Program-made: the position numbers and the translations under genes
The notes under the pieces: model-generated
What the model saw: only the letters and a program-made list of their open reading frames with translations
Told to the model about the DNA's origin: nothing
The model's database searches: none
Origin: Allobosea sp.
Lineage (GTDB): Bacteria > Pseudomonadota > Alphaproteobacteria > Rhizobiales > Beijerinckiaceae
Direction of reading: 5' to 3'
Assembly (NCBI RefSeq): GCF_030695125.1
Contig: NZ_JAUYTP010000076.1
Coordinates: forward strand, 43,346-107,345
Length of the DNA: 64,000 bases
Part shown: positions 26,782 through 35,382 of the stretch, piece by piece
How positions within the stretch are numbered: the first letter of the stretch is position 1
Layout: each line of letters opens with the position of its first letter

Positions 26782-27216
26782 ATGAAAGCACGCGCGAAAT
26801 GGATCGAAGGCATGGCCTTCATGGGCGAGGCCGGCAGCGGCCATGCCGTGATCATGGACGGCGCGCCTGAATATGGCGGGCGCAATCTCGGCATCCGGCC
26901 GATGGAGATGCTGCTGATCGGTCTCGCTGGCTGCACCGGCTTCGATGTCGTGCAGATCCTCAAAAAGGGCCGCGAGCCGGTCACCGGCTGCGAGGTCGAG
27001 GTCGAGGCGCAGCGCGCGACCGAAGACCCGAAGGTCTTCACCCAGATTCACCTCGCCTATCGCATCAGCGGGCCGGGGCTTTCGCCAGCCAAGGTCGAGC
27101 GTGCGGTCGGCCTGTCGAAGGAAAAATACTGCTCGGCCTCGATCATGCTCGGCGCCACCGCCGCCTTCACCTATGCCATCGAGATCGTCGATGAACTGAA
27201 ACAGGCCGCCGAATGA
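26782..27216 (+). CDS. OsmC/YhfA-family peroxiredoxin-like protein
   Basis: A 144-residue OsmC-fold protein. The two family cysteines are C51 (GLAGCTGFDVVQIL) and C117 (KEKYCSASIML), as expected for thiol-dependent hydroperoxide reduction. The N-terminal strand AKWIEGMAFMGEAGSGHAV forms the dimer. It lies 83 bases behind cysG, and its stop overlaps the start of the sulfurtransferase gene (ATGA), so the two are translationally coupled. This pairing suggests a role in thiol, persulfide or organic peroxide handling. The link is inference. Confidence 0.88.
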   Translation: MKARAKWIEGMAFMGEAGSGHAVIMDGAPEYGGRNLGIRPMEMLLIGLAGCTGFDVVQILKKGREPVTGCEVEVEAQRATEDPKVFTQIHLAYRISGPGLSPAKVERAVGLSKEKYCSASIMLGATAAFTYAIEIVDELKQAAE

Positions 27217-28079
27217 ACCCAACCGCCCTTTCCGGACTGATCGCCCCCGAGGCCGTTCTGGCCCGGCTTTCCGATCCCACCCTCGTCATCCTCGACATCC
27301 GCTCGTCCATCGACGGCGGCGGCAAGGCCGCCTACGAGGCCGGCCATATCCCCGGTGCGGTCCACACCGATTATGTCGCCGATGGCTGGCGCGCCAAGAT
27401 CGGCAACGCGCCGGGCCTGCTGCCGCCGCTCGATCATCTCGCGGCGCTGGTCGGCCGGCTCGGGATCAAGCCGCATGACGACGCCGTCATCGTCCCCGCC
27501 GGCGTCAGCGCGACCGATTTCGCCGCCGCCGCCCGCGTCTACTGGACCCTCAAGACGATCGGCCACGGCCAGCAGGCGATCCTCGACGGCGGCTTCGCGG
27601 CCTGGGCCGCCGATGGCGCGCGTCCGGTCGAGGCCGGCCCTTCGCCCGATCGTGCCGCGCCCCCCTACCCGGTCGTGATGCAGCCGCAACTGCGCAGCAC
27701 GGCCGACGCGACGCTGGTCGCCTCGCGCAGCCAGCTCGCCACCCTCGTCGACGCCCGCTCCACCAGCTATTTCGAGGGCCGCGAGAAGGCGCCGGAGGCG
27801 ATGCGCGCCGGCCATATCCCCGGTGCGGTCTCGCGCGACTACACGCAGGCCTTCGATGCCGCGACCGGGCGTCTGAAGCCGCAGGGCGAACTGGCGGCGC
27901 TGTTCGCCGGCCTCCCCAAGGGTCCGGCCATCTCCTACTGCAACACCGGCCACACCGCTGCACTCAACTGGTTCGTGATGGCGGAACTGCTCGGCCGCGA
28001 GGAGGTCGCGCTCTATGACGGCTCGATGACCGACTGGACGCAGGATCCGGAACGCCCGGTGGCGACCGGCGCAGGATGA
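27213..28079 (+). CDS. Sulfurtransferase (3-mercaptopyruvate/thiosulfate, two rhodanese domains)
   Basis: A 288-residue protein with two rhodanese domains. The N-terminal domain is inactive-type (AGHIPGAVHTDYVADG). The C-terminal one carries the active cysteine C243 in the loop CNTGHT (GPAISYCNTGHTAALNWFV); note the loop differs from the CRKGVT of thiosulfate sulfurtransferase and from CGSGVT of mercaptopyruvate enzymes, so substrate class is open. The ATG overlaps the OsmC-type gene by 4 bases. It is likely cytoplasmic, with no signal peptide. Confidence 0.92.
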   Translation: MNPTALSGLIAPEAVLARLSDPTLVILDIRSSIDGGGKAAYEAGHIPGAVHTDYVADGWRAKIGNAPGLLPPLDHLAALVGRLGIKPHDDAVIVPAGVSATDFAAAARVYWTLKTIGHGQQAILDGGFAAWAADGARPVEAGPSPDRAAPPYPVVMQPQLRSTADATLVASRSQLATLVDARSTSYFEGREKAPEAMRAGHIPGAVSRDYTQAFDAATGRLKPQGELAALFAGLPKGPAISYCNTGHTAALNWFVMAELLGREEVALYDGSMTDWTQDPERPVATGAG

Positions 28080-28188
28080 GCCGCAACGACCGGCCCGGAT
28101 TTGCCAAACAGCCTGAAACCGTTCAAAGGAAGCGCGCGCGAGCCTCGGGCCGTGCCGCCTCCTCTCAGAGCTGTCGAGTTTGCCGCCG

Positions 28189-29508
28189 ATGAACGCCGTC
28201 GCGCCGAAGATTTCTTTCGTTTCGCTGGGTTGCCCCAAGGCGCTGGTGGATTCCGAGCGGATCATCACCTCGCTGCGCTCGGAAGGCTATGAGCTGACCA
28301 AGAGCCATGCGGGCTCCGACCTCGTCATCGTCAACACCTGCGGCTTCCTCGACTCGGCCAAGGCCGAATCGCTCGAGGCGATCGGCACCGCCATGGCGGA
28401 GAACGGCAAGGTCATCGTCACCGGCTGCATGGGCGCCGAGCCCGAGCAGATCCGCGACCGCTTCCCCAACCTGCTCGCGATCACCGGCCCACAGGCCTAT
28501 GAGAGCGTCGTCTCGGCCGTCCACCAGGCCCTGCCGCCGCGTCACGACCCCTTCGTCGATCTCGTGCCTGACCAGGGCATCAAGCTCACGCCGCGCCACT
28601 ACGCCTATCTGAAGATTTCCGAGGGCTGCAACAACCGCTGCAGCTTCTGCATCATCCCGAAGCTGCGCGGCGATCTCGTCTCGCGGCCGATCGGCGAGGT
28701 GCTGCGCGAGGCCGAAAAGCTGGTGAAGGCCGGCGTCAAGGAACTGCTTGTCATCTCGCAGGACACCAGCGCTTATGGCCTCGACATCAAGTACCAGCCT
28801 TCGATGTGGCAGGACCGCGAGGTGCGCACCCGCTTCTTCGAACTTTCCCGCGAGCTCGGCCAGATGGGGGTCTGGGTGCGGATGCACTATGTCTACCCCT
28901 ACCCGCATGTCGACGAGGTCATCCCGCTGATGCAGGAGGGGCTGATCCTGCCCTATCTCGACATCCCCTTCCAGCACGCGTCTCCCAATGTTCTCAAGGC
29001 GATGAAGCGCCCGGCTCACCAGGACCGCACGCTCGATCGTCTGCGCAAATGGCGCGACATCTGCCCCGACCTCGCCATCCGCTCGACCTTCATCGTCGGC
29101 TTCCCCGGCGAGACGGAAGAAGACTTCCAGTTCCTGCTCGACTGGTTGAAGGAGGCGAAGCTCGAGCGCGTCGGCGCCTTCAAATACGAGCCGGTGAAGG
29201 GCGCGCCCGCCAACGACCTTGGGCTTCCCCTCGTCCCCGAGGAGGAGAAGGAGGCGCGCTGGCACCGCTTCATGAAGGCGCAAGCCGAGATCTCGACGCG
29301 CATCGTCAGGAATCGCGTTGGCAAGCGCATCCAGGTGATCATCGACGAGGCCGGCCCGACTGTGGCCAAGGGCCGCTCGAAATGGGATGCTCCCGAGATC
29401 GACGGCAGCGTCTATGTCTCCAGCCGCCGGCCGCTGCGCCCGGGCGACATCGTCTCGGTCAAGATCGAGCGCGCCGACGCCTACGACCTGCACGGCGTCG
29501 CGGTCTGA
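28189..29508 (+). CDS. rimO: Ribosomal protein S12 methylthiotransferase RimO
   Basis: A 439-residue radical SAM enzyme that adds a methylthio group to an aspartate of ribosomal protein S12. The N-terminal methylthiotransferase domain begins SFVSLGCPKALVDSER, with further cluster cysteines in NTCGFLDSAK and GCMGAEP. The radical SAM motif CNNRCSFC follows SEG, and a TRAM domain (VIIDEAGPTVAKGRSKWDAPEIDG region) ends the protein. The ATG at 28189 is chosen over a TTG three codons upstream. It stands alone, about 110 bases after the sulfurtransferase gene. Confidence 0.96.
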   Translation: MNAVAPKISFVSLGCPKALVDSERIITSLRSEGYELTKSHAGSDLVIVNTCGFLDSAKAESLEAIGTAMAENGKVIVTGCMGAEPEQIRDRFPNLLAITGPQAYESVVSAVHQALPPRHDPFVDLVPDQGIKLTPRHYAYLKISEGCNNRCSFCIIPKLRGDLVSRPIGEVLREAEKLVKAGVKELLVISQDTSAYGLDIKYQPSMWQDREVRTRFFELSRELGQMGVWVRMHYVYPYPHVDEVIPLMQEGLILPYLDIPFQHASPNVLKAMKRPAHQDRTLDRLRKWRDICPDLAIRSTFIVGFPGETEEDFQFLLDWLKEAKLERVGAFKYEPVKGAPANDLGLPLVPEEEKEARWHRFMKAQAEISTRIVRNRVGKRIQVIIDEAGPTVAKGRSKWDAPEIDGSVYVSSRRPLRPGDIVSVKIERADAYDLHGVAV

Positions 29509-29511
29509 GGC

Positions 29512-29850
29512 TCAGGACGGCCGGCAGATCCGGCGAATGACGCGGCCGTTGCGGTCCAGAGCTGCCGGCGCCGCCCTACAGCCGTCCACCGACGTCGCTC
29601 CGGCATCGGCGGCGCCACCCGTCTTCGGCGGCGTGTCGCAGCTCTCGCTCGGGCAGTCCGTTCGCGCCCGCCGCGGCTCGGAGGGACGCGTCAGGCGCGC
29701 CTTGTCCTCGGCGGCGATCGCCAGCGTCAGGCCGGGCGCCCCGGCCGGCAGCGTGACGCGACCCTGGCGGCCGTTCTGCTGCGCGAGCGCAACCGTCGCG
29801 ATGGTGAGCGAGGCGAGGAAGAAACCGCAGAGGCGAAGGGCGCGGGACAT
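29512..29850 (-). CDS. Small exported hypothetical protein
   Basis: A 112-residue protein not recognised. The N-terminus MSRALRLCGFFLASLTIATVALAQQ is a convincing Sec signal, with cleavage likely after ALA. The mature part is short, polar, and has four cysteines (CPSESC, DGC and ICRPS), which suggests disulfides in the periplasm. An ATG at 29871 would extend it by seven residues. It ends 3 bases from the convergent rimO stop. Coding potential rests on the signal peptide and clean frame. Confidence 0.55.
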   Translation of the reverse strand: MSRALRLCGFFLASLTIATVALAQQNGRQGRVTLPAGAPGLTLAIAAEDKARLTRPSEPRRARTDCPSESCDTPPKTGGAADAGATSVDGCRAAPAALDRNGRVIRRICRPS

Positions 29851-29917
29851 GGGCGTCACCCGAATGAGCATCAGCGTTCTGCTGACCCTCCTTCGTCGCG
29901 GCGGCGCGCCCGCAGGT

Positions 29918-30988
29918 TCACATCGCCGGTGACAGGGCAGTGCGGCGCGGCCGAAGCCGCCGCCCCAGCCACCAGCCGAAACGCTGCGCCAGCATGGCGA
30001 GCGCGATCGCATAGCCGATCAGAGCCAGCATCCAGCCGACCGCGCTGAGGCTGAGCGCGCCCAGCACCAGCGCCCCGCGCCCCAGAACCTTCAGGATCGC
30101 CCGCGTCGTCGTGCCCTTGGCCGCGCCGAGCTTCGCCGCCTTGCCGATGTCGCCCGAATCCTCCGCGACCGCGAGCACCTGCCGCAGCCCCCGCGAACCG
30201 GTGCGCGCATAGACCGCGCCGGCATCCTGGCCGAGCGCGGCGAAGCGCGCCATCGCCGCCGGCTTGACGATGCCGCCGGCCGCGACCCGCACGGCCACGA
30301 GGTCGAGGCGGGACGCCGCCGCCAGGCTCGCATTCAGGGACGGGCGATCGATCGCGCCGACTGCGGCCCGCGTCAGGTTTGCGGTCAGAGCGGGCGACAG
30401 AATCTTCGCCTTGCTCGCCGCCTTGACCGCGCTCAGGCCGTTGCGGGCCGGCAGCGCGCCGCCGAGGCTGACCCAGGTCGCGGCGCTGATCGCGAGCCCC
30501 GCCGCGGCGATGGCGAGCACGGTGCCGTCAGCCCCCTCCCCGCCGAGCCATTTGCGGCCCTCGACGGCAAGATCGCGCAGATCGCCATAGCCCGTGACGT
30601 CGCCGACGAGCGCGCCCGCGAAGGCCGCGCCGCTCTCGCGATCACCGGCGATGAAACCCTGGCCGAAATCGCTGACGGCCTGGATCATGGCGCCGTCCTT
30701 CAGCGCCTGCAGACGCTGCCGCCGCTCTGCCGAGACCGCCAGACCGCGCTCGGCCGCCAGCGCGAGAAAGCTATCGGCGAGTTCCGTGTCGCGCGCGGCC
30801 AGCGCTGCGTCGATCTCGGCGTCGATCCGGGTAGCCGACAGCGCCACCGCCAAGCGCAGATCGCTGAGCGTTGCCGGATCCTCCGCCGCCGCGACCTCGC
30901 GCCAGTGCTGCACGCCCTGCGGCAGCACGAGCGACCCGGCCGCCGCCAGCGACAGCCCGAGCCCGAAGCCGAGCACCACCCGTTTCAT
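29918..30988 (-). CDS. Hypothetical membrane protein (about 356 residues)
   Basis: Not recognised. The ATG at 30988 gives MKRVVLGFGLGLSLAAAGSLVLP, a signal anchor. A helical, alanine-rich soluble region follows (DAEIDAALAARDTELADSFLALAAERGL), then a hydrophobic pair around residues 165-185 (VLAIAAAGLAISAATWVSLGG) and a long C-terminal hydrophobic stretch near residues 310-345 (LVLGALSLSAVGWMLALIGYAIALAM), ending in a basic tail. Other starts at 31015 and 31102 are possible. The frame is clean over more than 1 kb and the hydrophobic pattern is organised. The function is unknown. The small exported protein follows 67 bases downstream. Confidence 0.7.
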   Translation of the reverse strand: MKRVVLGFGLGLSLAAAGSLVLPQGVQHWREVAAAEDPATLSDLRLAVALSATRIDAEIDAALAARDTELADSFLALAAERGLAVSAERRQRLQALKDGAMIQAVSDFGQGFIAGDRESGAAFAGALVGDVTGYGDLRDLAVEGRKWLGGEGADGTVLAIAAAGLAISAATWVSLGGALPARNGLSAVKAASKAKILSPALTANLTRAAVGAIDRPSLNASLAAASRLDLVAVRVAAGGIVKPAAMARFAALGQDAGAVYARTGSRGLRQVLAVAEDSGDIGKAAKLGAAKGTTTRAILKVLGRGALVLGALSLSAVGWMLALIGYAIALAMLAQRFGWWLGRRLRPRRTALSPAM

Positions 30989-31121
30989 CCCGTCTGCGAC
31001 CCCTGCCCGATCCATCCCGCCCGGCGCCTGCCGAGCTGATCGATCCTCGTAGCAAGCGATTTGGGCGAGATTGCCGCCGATGGGCGCGTCCGAGAGCCTC
31101 ATGAGTAATCTCGGGAACAAG

Positions 31122-31220
31122 CCGTCATCCCGGGCTTGCCCCCGGGATCCATCGGAGGGCTGCGGAGCCTTACGATGAATCCCGGAGCGGCGCTGCTGCG
31201 CAGCTTGTCCAGGATGACGG
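31122..31220. repeat. Intergenic palindromic repeat element (CCGTCATCC...GGATGACGG)
   Basis: A roughly 100-base element bounded by the inverted pair CCGTCATCC (31122-31130) and GGATGACGG (31212-31220). Inside the left arm is a hairpin CCCGGG-CTTGCC-CCCGGG. It lies between the hypothetical membrane protein and the pentapeptide-repeat gene. It has the look of the short dispersed repeats found between genes in Rhizobiales genomes. A related element is upstream of mfd. Confidence 0.7.
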
Positions 31221-31238
31221 TGGTGGTTCCGTGAGACC

Positions 31239-33065
31239 TCAACGCAACCTGAAGCGGTTGCGCAGGGCGAGACCAATGAGGAAGGCGAAGGCGAGCGCGA
31301 GTAGGGTTTGCAGGCCGGCGAACATCTTCAGCCAACCAGGAAGTCCAGCCAACATGTCCGCATCGAAGAAATCTTTCCGGACGTTCAGCGGTGCCAGCAT
31401 GTTGGCGAAGCTGAGCAGGGCGGCCTGCTTGACAGCGTTCCAGGCGCTTTCGCTCACGACGCTCGTGGGGCAATACCAGCACTTGCGCGGCCAGCCGACC
31501 GTGTTGACCATAACCAGAATGCCCAACAAAAATGTCGCAACGAGCCCGAGCATAGGCCGCAAGATCGAGCGGCCATAGCCACTGAGACAATCATAGGCGA
31601 GGTTCAGTAGCCCGGCGGCCGAGCGCTTGCCCTCGACGATGCGGCGGCTGCGCATCTCACGCTCGAAAAACTGTAGTTCGTCGTCATGCTTCTTGAGCCG
31701 CTCCATCTCCTGCTTGAGCCGCTCATAGGAATAGACATGCTGTTGAGCCTGCTCAGTGTCATCCGGAGTCGGCGGCCATAGAGCGCCATGCCACTGCGTG
31801 CCCTCATGTAGCGACGCGCCATGAAACCGGGGCGGGTCCCGGGTAAACCGCACACCAGCAAAGTTTGTAGCAGATTGCAGTTTGGCATCCTCAAATCCAA
31901 CACGCGCGGCAAATGCTGCGTTTTGGAAACCTGCGGTCCCGGAGAGGGAGACTTTGTCAAACGATGCGGAGCCGAAAAACGTTACGCCGTCGAAGATTGC
32001 GTCGCTGGAGTACACTGCACGCAAAAAACTCGAACGCTTTGAGAAGGATGCCTTGGCAAATGTCGTTCCCCAAACAAACGTTGCGTTATCGAAGACGGCT
32101 TCGCCAAAGAAGCGGGCCTGTTGGAAGCTCGCTGCACCGAACTTAGCTTTGCTGAACGTAGCGTCGGCAAGACTAGCGCCCTCAAAATCAGCGCGACCAG
32201 AAAAAATAGAATCTGAAAAATTCGCATGATCAGAAAAACTAGAACCGCCGAATTCAGCAAGTCCAGAAAATTTAGAATTCATAAAGTAAACTTCATTAGA
32301 AAATCTGACATTAACAAAATTGACTGACCTATCAAAAACAGATCCAGCAAATGAAGCTGACTTAAATAGTATTGAATTAGAAAAAGTCATCCCGCCCAGA
32401 AATTTTGAGCCGTGAAACTTTGCCTCATCATAGAACTTAGACGCACTAAATGAAGTATGACCAGAAACCACTATCCCATTAAATCGAGCATTCTGCAAGA
32501 AATAAGCTTGGTTAAGTCTAACGGAGCCACTGAAAATTGCATTCTCGAACGCTGCCTCGCCAAAAAAAACGGCATCATCAAATAAAGAATCACTAACGAA
32601 TTTCGCCTCTTGAAACCAAGCATCCGCAGAAAACATGAAGCCACTAAAGACAGCGAGACGCTCGAAAATTACCCGCTCAAGAGAAATTGTATCACATGAA
32701 TCAGGTATTTCGATCGGAGTGCTAAAAGGGTTTCTTCGTTTCCACTCACTTCGCCACAGATCCTCCAGCCCTGCCATATCGTGAATGGAAAATGGCGTCA
32801 GCTCTTCATCGACGGTAATTTCTTGATGGAGCCCGGCACGTTGCGCTCGCGCCGCCTCCAACTGATCTCTTCTGAGCGTGCTTGCCGCCCATCTGTTCCA
32901 TGTCAGCCTGTTCTTGGCGTGGACTTGCTCATCAAACGCCCAGGGCGTAGCCCTGTCCGGCTGCTCGCCATGCAGTGTCGCCAGCACATACCAAGGGTTC
33001 TGGTTCGCCGGGGTCAGCGCCTGCGCCGGCTCCGGCGCAGCGTCGGGTGCAGGCGCATCGATCAC
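31239..33065 (-). CDS. Pentapeptide-repeat protein with C-terminal membrane segments
   Basis: A 608-residue protein with a GTG start at 33065. After about 130 ordinary residues, a long run of pentapeptide repeats spans roughly residues 130-420, with phenylalanine at the i position in many copies (AxFxxAxF, SGFMFSADAWFQEAKF), giving a right-handed quadrilateral beta helix. A charged helical linker follows (YERLKQEMERLKKHDDELQFFEREMRS), then two membrane segments: LRPMLGLVATFLLGILVMVNTV at about 505-527 and FAGLQTLLALAFAFLIGLAL near the C-terminus. The helical stretch between them could be a re-entrant pore loop, as in ion-channel-like relatives, but no selectivity filter is clear. The middle (about 32,200-32,760) is much richer in A/T than its surroundings, suggesting acquisition or repeat-driven drift. 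Confidence 0.88.
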   Translation of the reverse strand: MIDAPAPDAAPEPAQALTPANQNPWYVLATLHGEQPDRATPWAFDEQVHAKNRLTWNRWAASTLRRDQLEAARAQRAGLHQEITVDEELTPFSIHDMAGLEDLWRSEWKRRNPFSTPIEIPDSCDTISLERVIFERLAVFSGFMFSADAWFQEAKFVSDSLFDDAVFFGEAAFENAIFSGSVRLNQAYFLQNARFNGIVVSGHTSFSASKFYDEAKFHGSKFLGGMTFSNSILFKSASFAGSVFDRSVNFVNVRFSNEVYFMNSKFSGLAEFGGSSFSDHANFSDSIFSGRADFEGASLADATFSKAKFGAASFQQARFFGEAVFDNATFVWGTTFAKASFSKRSSFLRAVYSSDAIFDGVTFFGSASFDKVSLSGTAGFQNAAFAARVGFEDAKLQSATNFAGVRFTRDPPRFHGASLHEGTQWHGALWPPTPDDTEQAQQHVYSYERLKQEMERLKKHDDELQFFEREMRSRRIVEGKRSAAGLLNLAYDCLSGYGRSILRPMLGLVATFLLGILVMVNTVGWPRKCWYCPTSVVSESAWNAVKQAALLSFANMLAPLNVRKDFFDADMLAGLPGWLKMFAGLQTLLALAFAFLIGLALRNRFRLR

Positions 33066-33074
33066 GGCCAGACC

Positions 33075-34049
33075 TCAGGGTATCAGCACCGTCGAGCCCG
33101 TCGTGCCGCGACTCTCCAGCGCGCGATGGGCGTTTGCGGCATCAGCCAGCGCGAAGCGGGCGTTGACGGGCACCACGACCTTGCCCGAAGCTACCGCGCC
33201 GAACAGGTTCTTCGCCATCTCGACCATGGTCTCGCGCTTGGCGATATGGGTGAACAGCGTCGGCCGCGTCACATAGAGCGACCCCTTGGGGCCGAGCAGG
33301 CCGAGATTGAACGGCTCGACCGCGCCCGACGCATTGCCGAAGCTCGCCAGCACGCCGAAGGGCTGAAGGCAGTCGAGCGAGGGCAGGAACGTGTCCTTGC
33401 CGACGCCGTCATAGACCACGGCGCAGAGCTTGCCGCCGGTGATCTCCTTCACGCGGGCGACGAAATCCTCCTCGCGGTAGAGGATGACATGGTCGGCGCC
33501 ATGCGCCTTGGCGAGCTCGCCCTTCTCCTTGGAGCCGACGGTGCCGATCACGGTCGCGCCCAGCGCCTTGCCCCATTGGCACAGAATCAGGCCCGTGCCG
33601 CCGGCCGCGGCATGAACGAGGATCGTGTCGCCCGCCTTCACCTTGTAGGTCCGGTGCAGCAGATACTCCGCCGTCATGCCCTTCAGCATCATGCTGGCGG
33701 CGGCCTCGAAGGAGACCGCCTCCGGCAGCGCGACCGTCGAATTCACCGCGACGATGCGCTCCTCGGCATAGGAGCCGAGCGTCGCGACATAGGCGACGCG
33801 GTCGCCCGGCTTGAACTCGGTGACGTTGGGCCCGACCTCCAGAACCTCGCCCGCCGCCTCGTTGCCCGGCACGAAGGGCAGATGCGGGGCGGGATACAGC
33901 CCCGTGCGGAAATAGGTGTCGATGAAGTTCAGGCCGATCGCCCGGTTGCGCACCAGCAGCTCGCCCGGACCCGGCGCCGGCAGCGTGATGTCCTCGAGCT
34001 GCAGCACCTCGGGCCCGCCGGTCTTGTGGATGCGGATCGCCTTGACCAT
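33075..34049 (-). CDS. NADPH:quinone oxidoreductase (zinc-free MDR family)
   Basis: A 324-residue medium-chain reductase of the QOR1 type. It begins MVKAIRIHKTGGPEVLQLEDI, has GLNFIDTYFRTGLYP and the substrate-side PGNEAAGEVLEVG, then the Rossmann motif HAAAGGTGLILCQWGKALGA with the AxxGxxG-like NADPH loop. The Cys ligands of structural zinc are absent, as in quinone reductases. The enzyme reduces quinones by one or two electrons with NADPH. ATG at 34049; the downstream pentapeptide-repeat gene starts 9 bases from its stop on the same strand. Confidence 0.94.
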   Translation of the reverse strand: MVKAIRIHKTGGPEVLQLEDITLPAPGPGELLVRNRAIGLNFIDTYFRTGLYPAPHLPFVPGNEAAGEVLEVGPNVTEFKPGDRVAYVATLGSYAEERIVAVNSTVALPEAVSFEAAASMMLKGMTAEYLLHRTYKVKAGDTILVHAAAGGTGLILCQWGKALGATVIGTVGSKEKGELAKAHGADHVILYREEDFVARVKEITGGKLCAVVYDGVGKDTFLPSLDCLQPFGVLASFGNASGAVEPFNLGLLGPKGSLYVTRPTLFTHIAKRETMVEMAKNLFGAVASGKVVVPVNARFALADAANAHRALESRGTTGSTVLIP

Positions 34050-34200
34050 GTCGTCATCTCCCTGAATGTTGGGACAGGACCATAAGGCCTTGGCGCGGCT
34101 GCGCAACGGGGCCGCGGTGCGGCCGGCGCATCACGTCCCTGCGATCCTGCGACGCCCCGCCCCGTGGCCAATTCCGCCCGGCTGGCGTAACCAGAGTGGC

Positions 34201-35373
34201 ATGACGATACCGCGCATGGACCAGGTCGACATCGCCATCGTCGGGGCCGGCGCCGTCGGGCTCGCGGCCGCGCTCGCGCTGGCCGAAGGCGGCCGCCGCA
34301 TCGCCCTGCTCGGCCCTGTTCCGACCCATCGCGACGGCCGCACCGTCGCGCTGCTCGACGGCTCCTGGCGGCTGCTCGGCGAACTCGGCCTGCACGACGC
34401 GTTGGCCGACAAGGCCGCGCCGCTGGCCGTGATGCGGCTCGTCGACGACACCGGCAGCCTGTTCCGTCAGCCCCCTGTCGAGTTCCGCGCCTCGGAGGTC
34501 GGGCTGCCCGCCTTCGGCTGGAATGTCGAGAATGCCGAGCTGGTCGCGACGCTGGCGGCCAGGATCCGGGAGACCCCTGCAATTCGGCACGAGCCGGGGC
34601 TGGTCGCCGGCATCGCGCCCGACGAGGACGGCGTCGTGGTGTCCGGAGACGGGTTTTCGCTGCGGGCGAGCCTCGTCGTCGGCGCCGACGGGCGCCGCTC
34701 GCGGGTGCGCGAGGCGGCCGGCATCACCGCCCGCGACTGGGATTATCCGCAGAGCGCACTGACCGCGATCTTCGCCCATGCCCGCGACCATCGCGACGTC
34801 TCGACCGAATTCCACACCCGCAAGGGCCCCTTCACCCTCGTCCCCCTGCCCGGCCGCCGCTCCTCGCTGGTCTGGCTGCTCGATCCGGCCGAGGCCGACG
34901 AGGTCGCGGCGCTGGACGACGCCGCCTTCGCCCGCCGCGTCGAGCGGCAGGCACATTCCCTGCTGGGCGCGATGCGGCTCGCTGGGCCGCGCGGCCGCGT
35001 GCCGATGGGCGGGCTCTCGGTCGAGCGTTTCGGCGCCGGCCGCATGGTCCTCGTCGGCGAGGCCGCCCATGTCTTCCCGCCGATCGGCGCGCAGGGCCTC
35101 AATCTCGGCCTGCGCGACGTGATGGCGCTGCGCGATGCGGTGGACGAGACCTCCGATCCCGGCGCCCCAGCAGCGGTTTCAGCCTATGACCGGGCGCGGC
35201 AGGCCGATGTGCGCCTGCGCACCGGCGCGGTCGACACGCTGAACCGGACCCTGCTGACCGATCTGATGCCGGCCGATCTGCTGCGCGGCGCCGGACTTCT
35301 CGCGCTGTCCCGCATCGGCCCGTTGCGGCGCCTGGTGATACGGCAGGGCCTCGCAGGCGGGATGGCGCGGTAG
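34201..35373 (+). CDS. FAD-dependent monooxygenase (UbiH/Coq6 family)
   Basis: A 390-residue flavoprotein hydroxylase. GAGAVGLAAALALAEGG is the N-terminal dinucleotide-binding motif, VGADGRRSRVREAAG the DG motif, and GEAAHVFPPIGAQGLNLGLRDV the GD-type FAD ribityl motif near the C-terminus. This family hydroxylates the ring of ubiquinone precursors. The gene is divergent from the quinone reductase, which fits quinone metabolism. Which ring position it serves (UbiH, UbiF, UbiI, UbiL) cannot be decided here. ATG at 34201 with the canonical N-terminus. Confidence 0.92.
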   Translation: MTIPRMDQVDIAIVGAGAVGLAAALALAEGGRRIALLGPVPTHRDGRTVALLDGSWRLLGELGLHDALADKAAPLAVMRLVDDTGSLFRQPPVEFRASEVGLPAFGWNVENAELVATLAARIRETPAIRHEPGLVAGIAPDEDGVVVSGDGFSLRASLVVGADGRRSRVREAAGITARDWDYPQSALTAIFAHARDHRDVSTEFHTRKGPFTLVPLPGRRSSLVWLLDPAEADEVAALDDAAFARRVERQAHSLLGAMRLAGPRGRVPMGGLSVERFGAGRMVLVGEAAHVFPPIGAQGLNLGLRDVMALRDAVDETSDPGAPAAVSAYDRARQADVRLRTGAVDTLNRTLLTDLMPADLLRGAGLLALSRIGPLRRLVIRQGLAGGMAR

Positions 35374-35382
35374 CGCCCCGCC

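Noticed and set aside
32781..34085. Plus-strand open frame opposite the quinone reductase and pentapeptide gene
   Set aside because: It is a shadow frame; both minus-strand genes have clear families.
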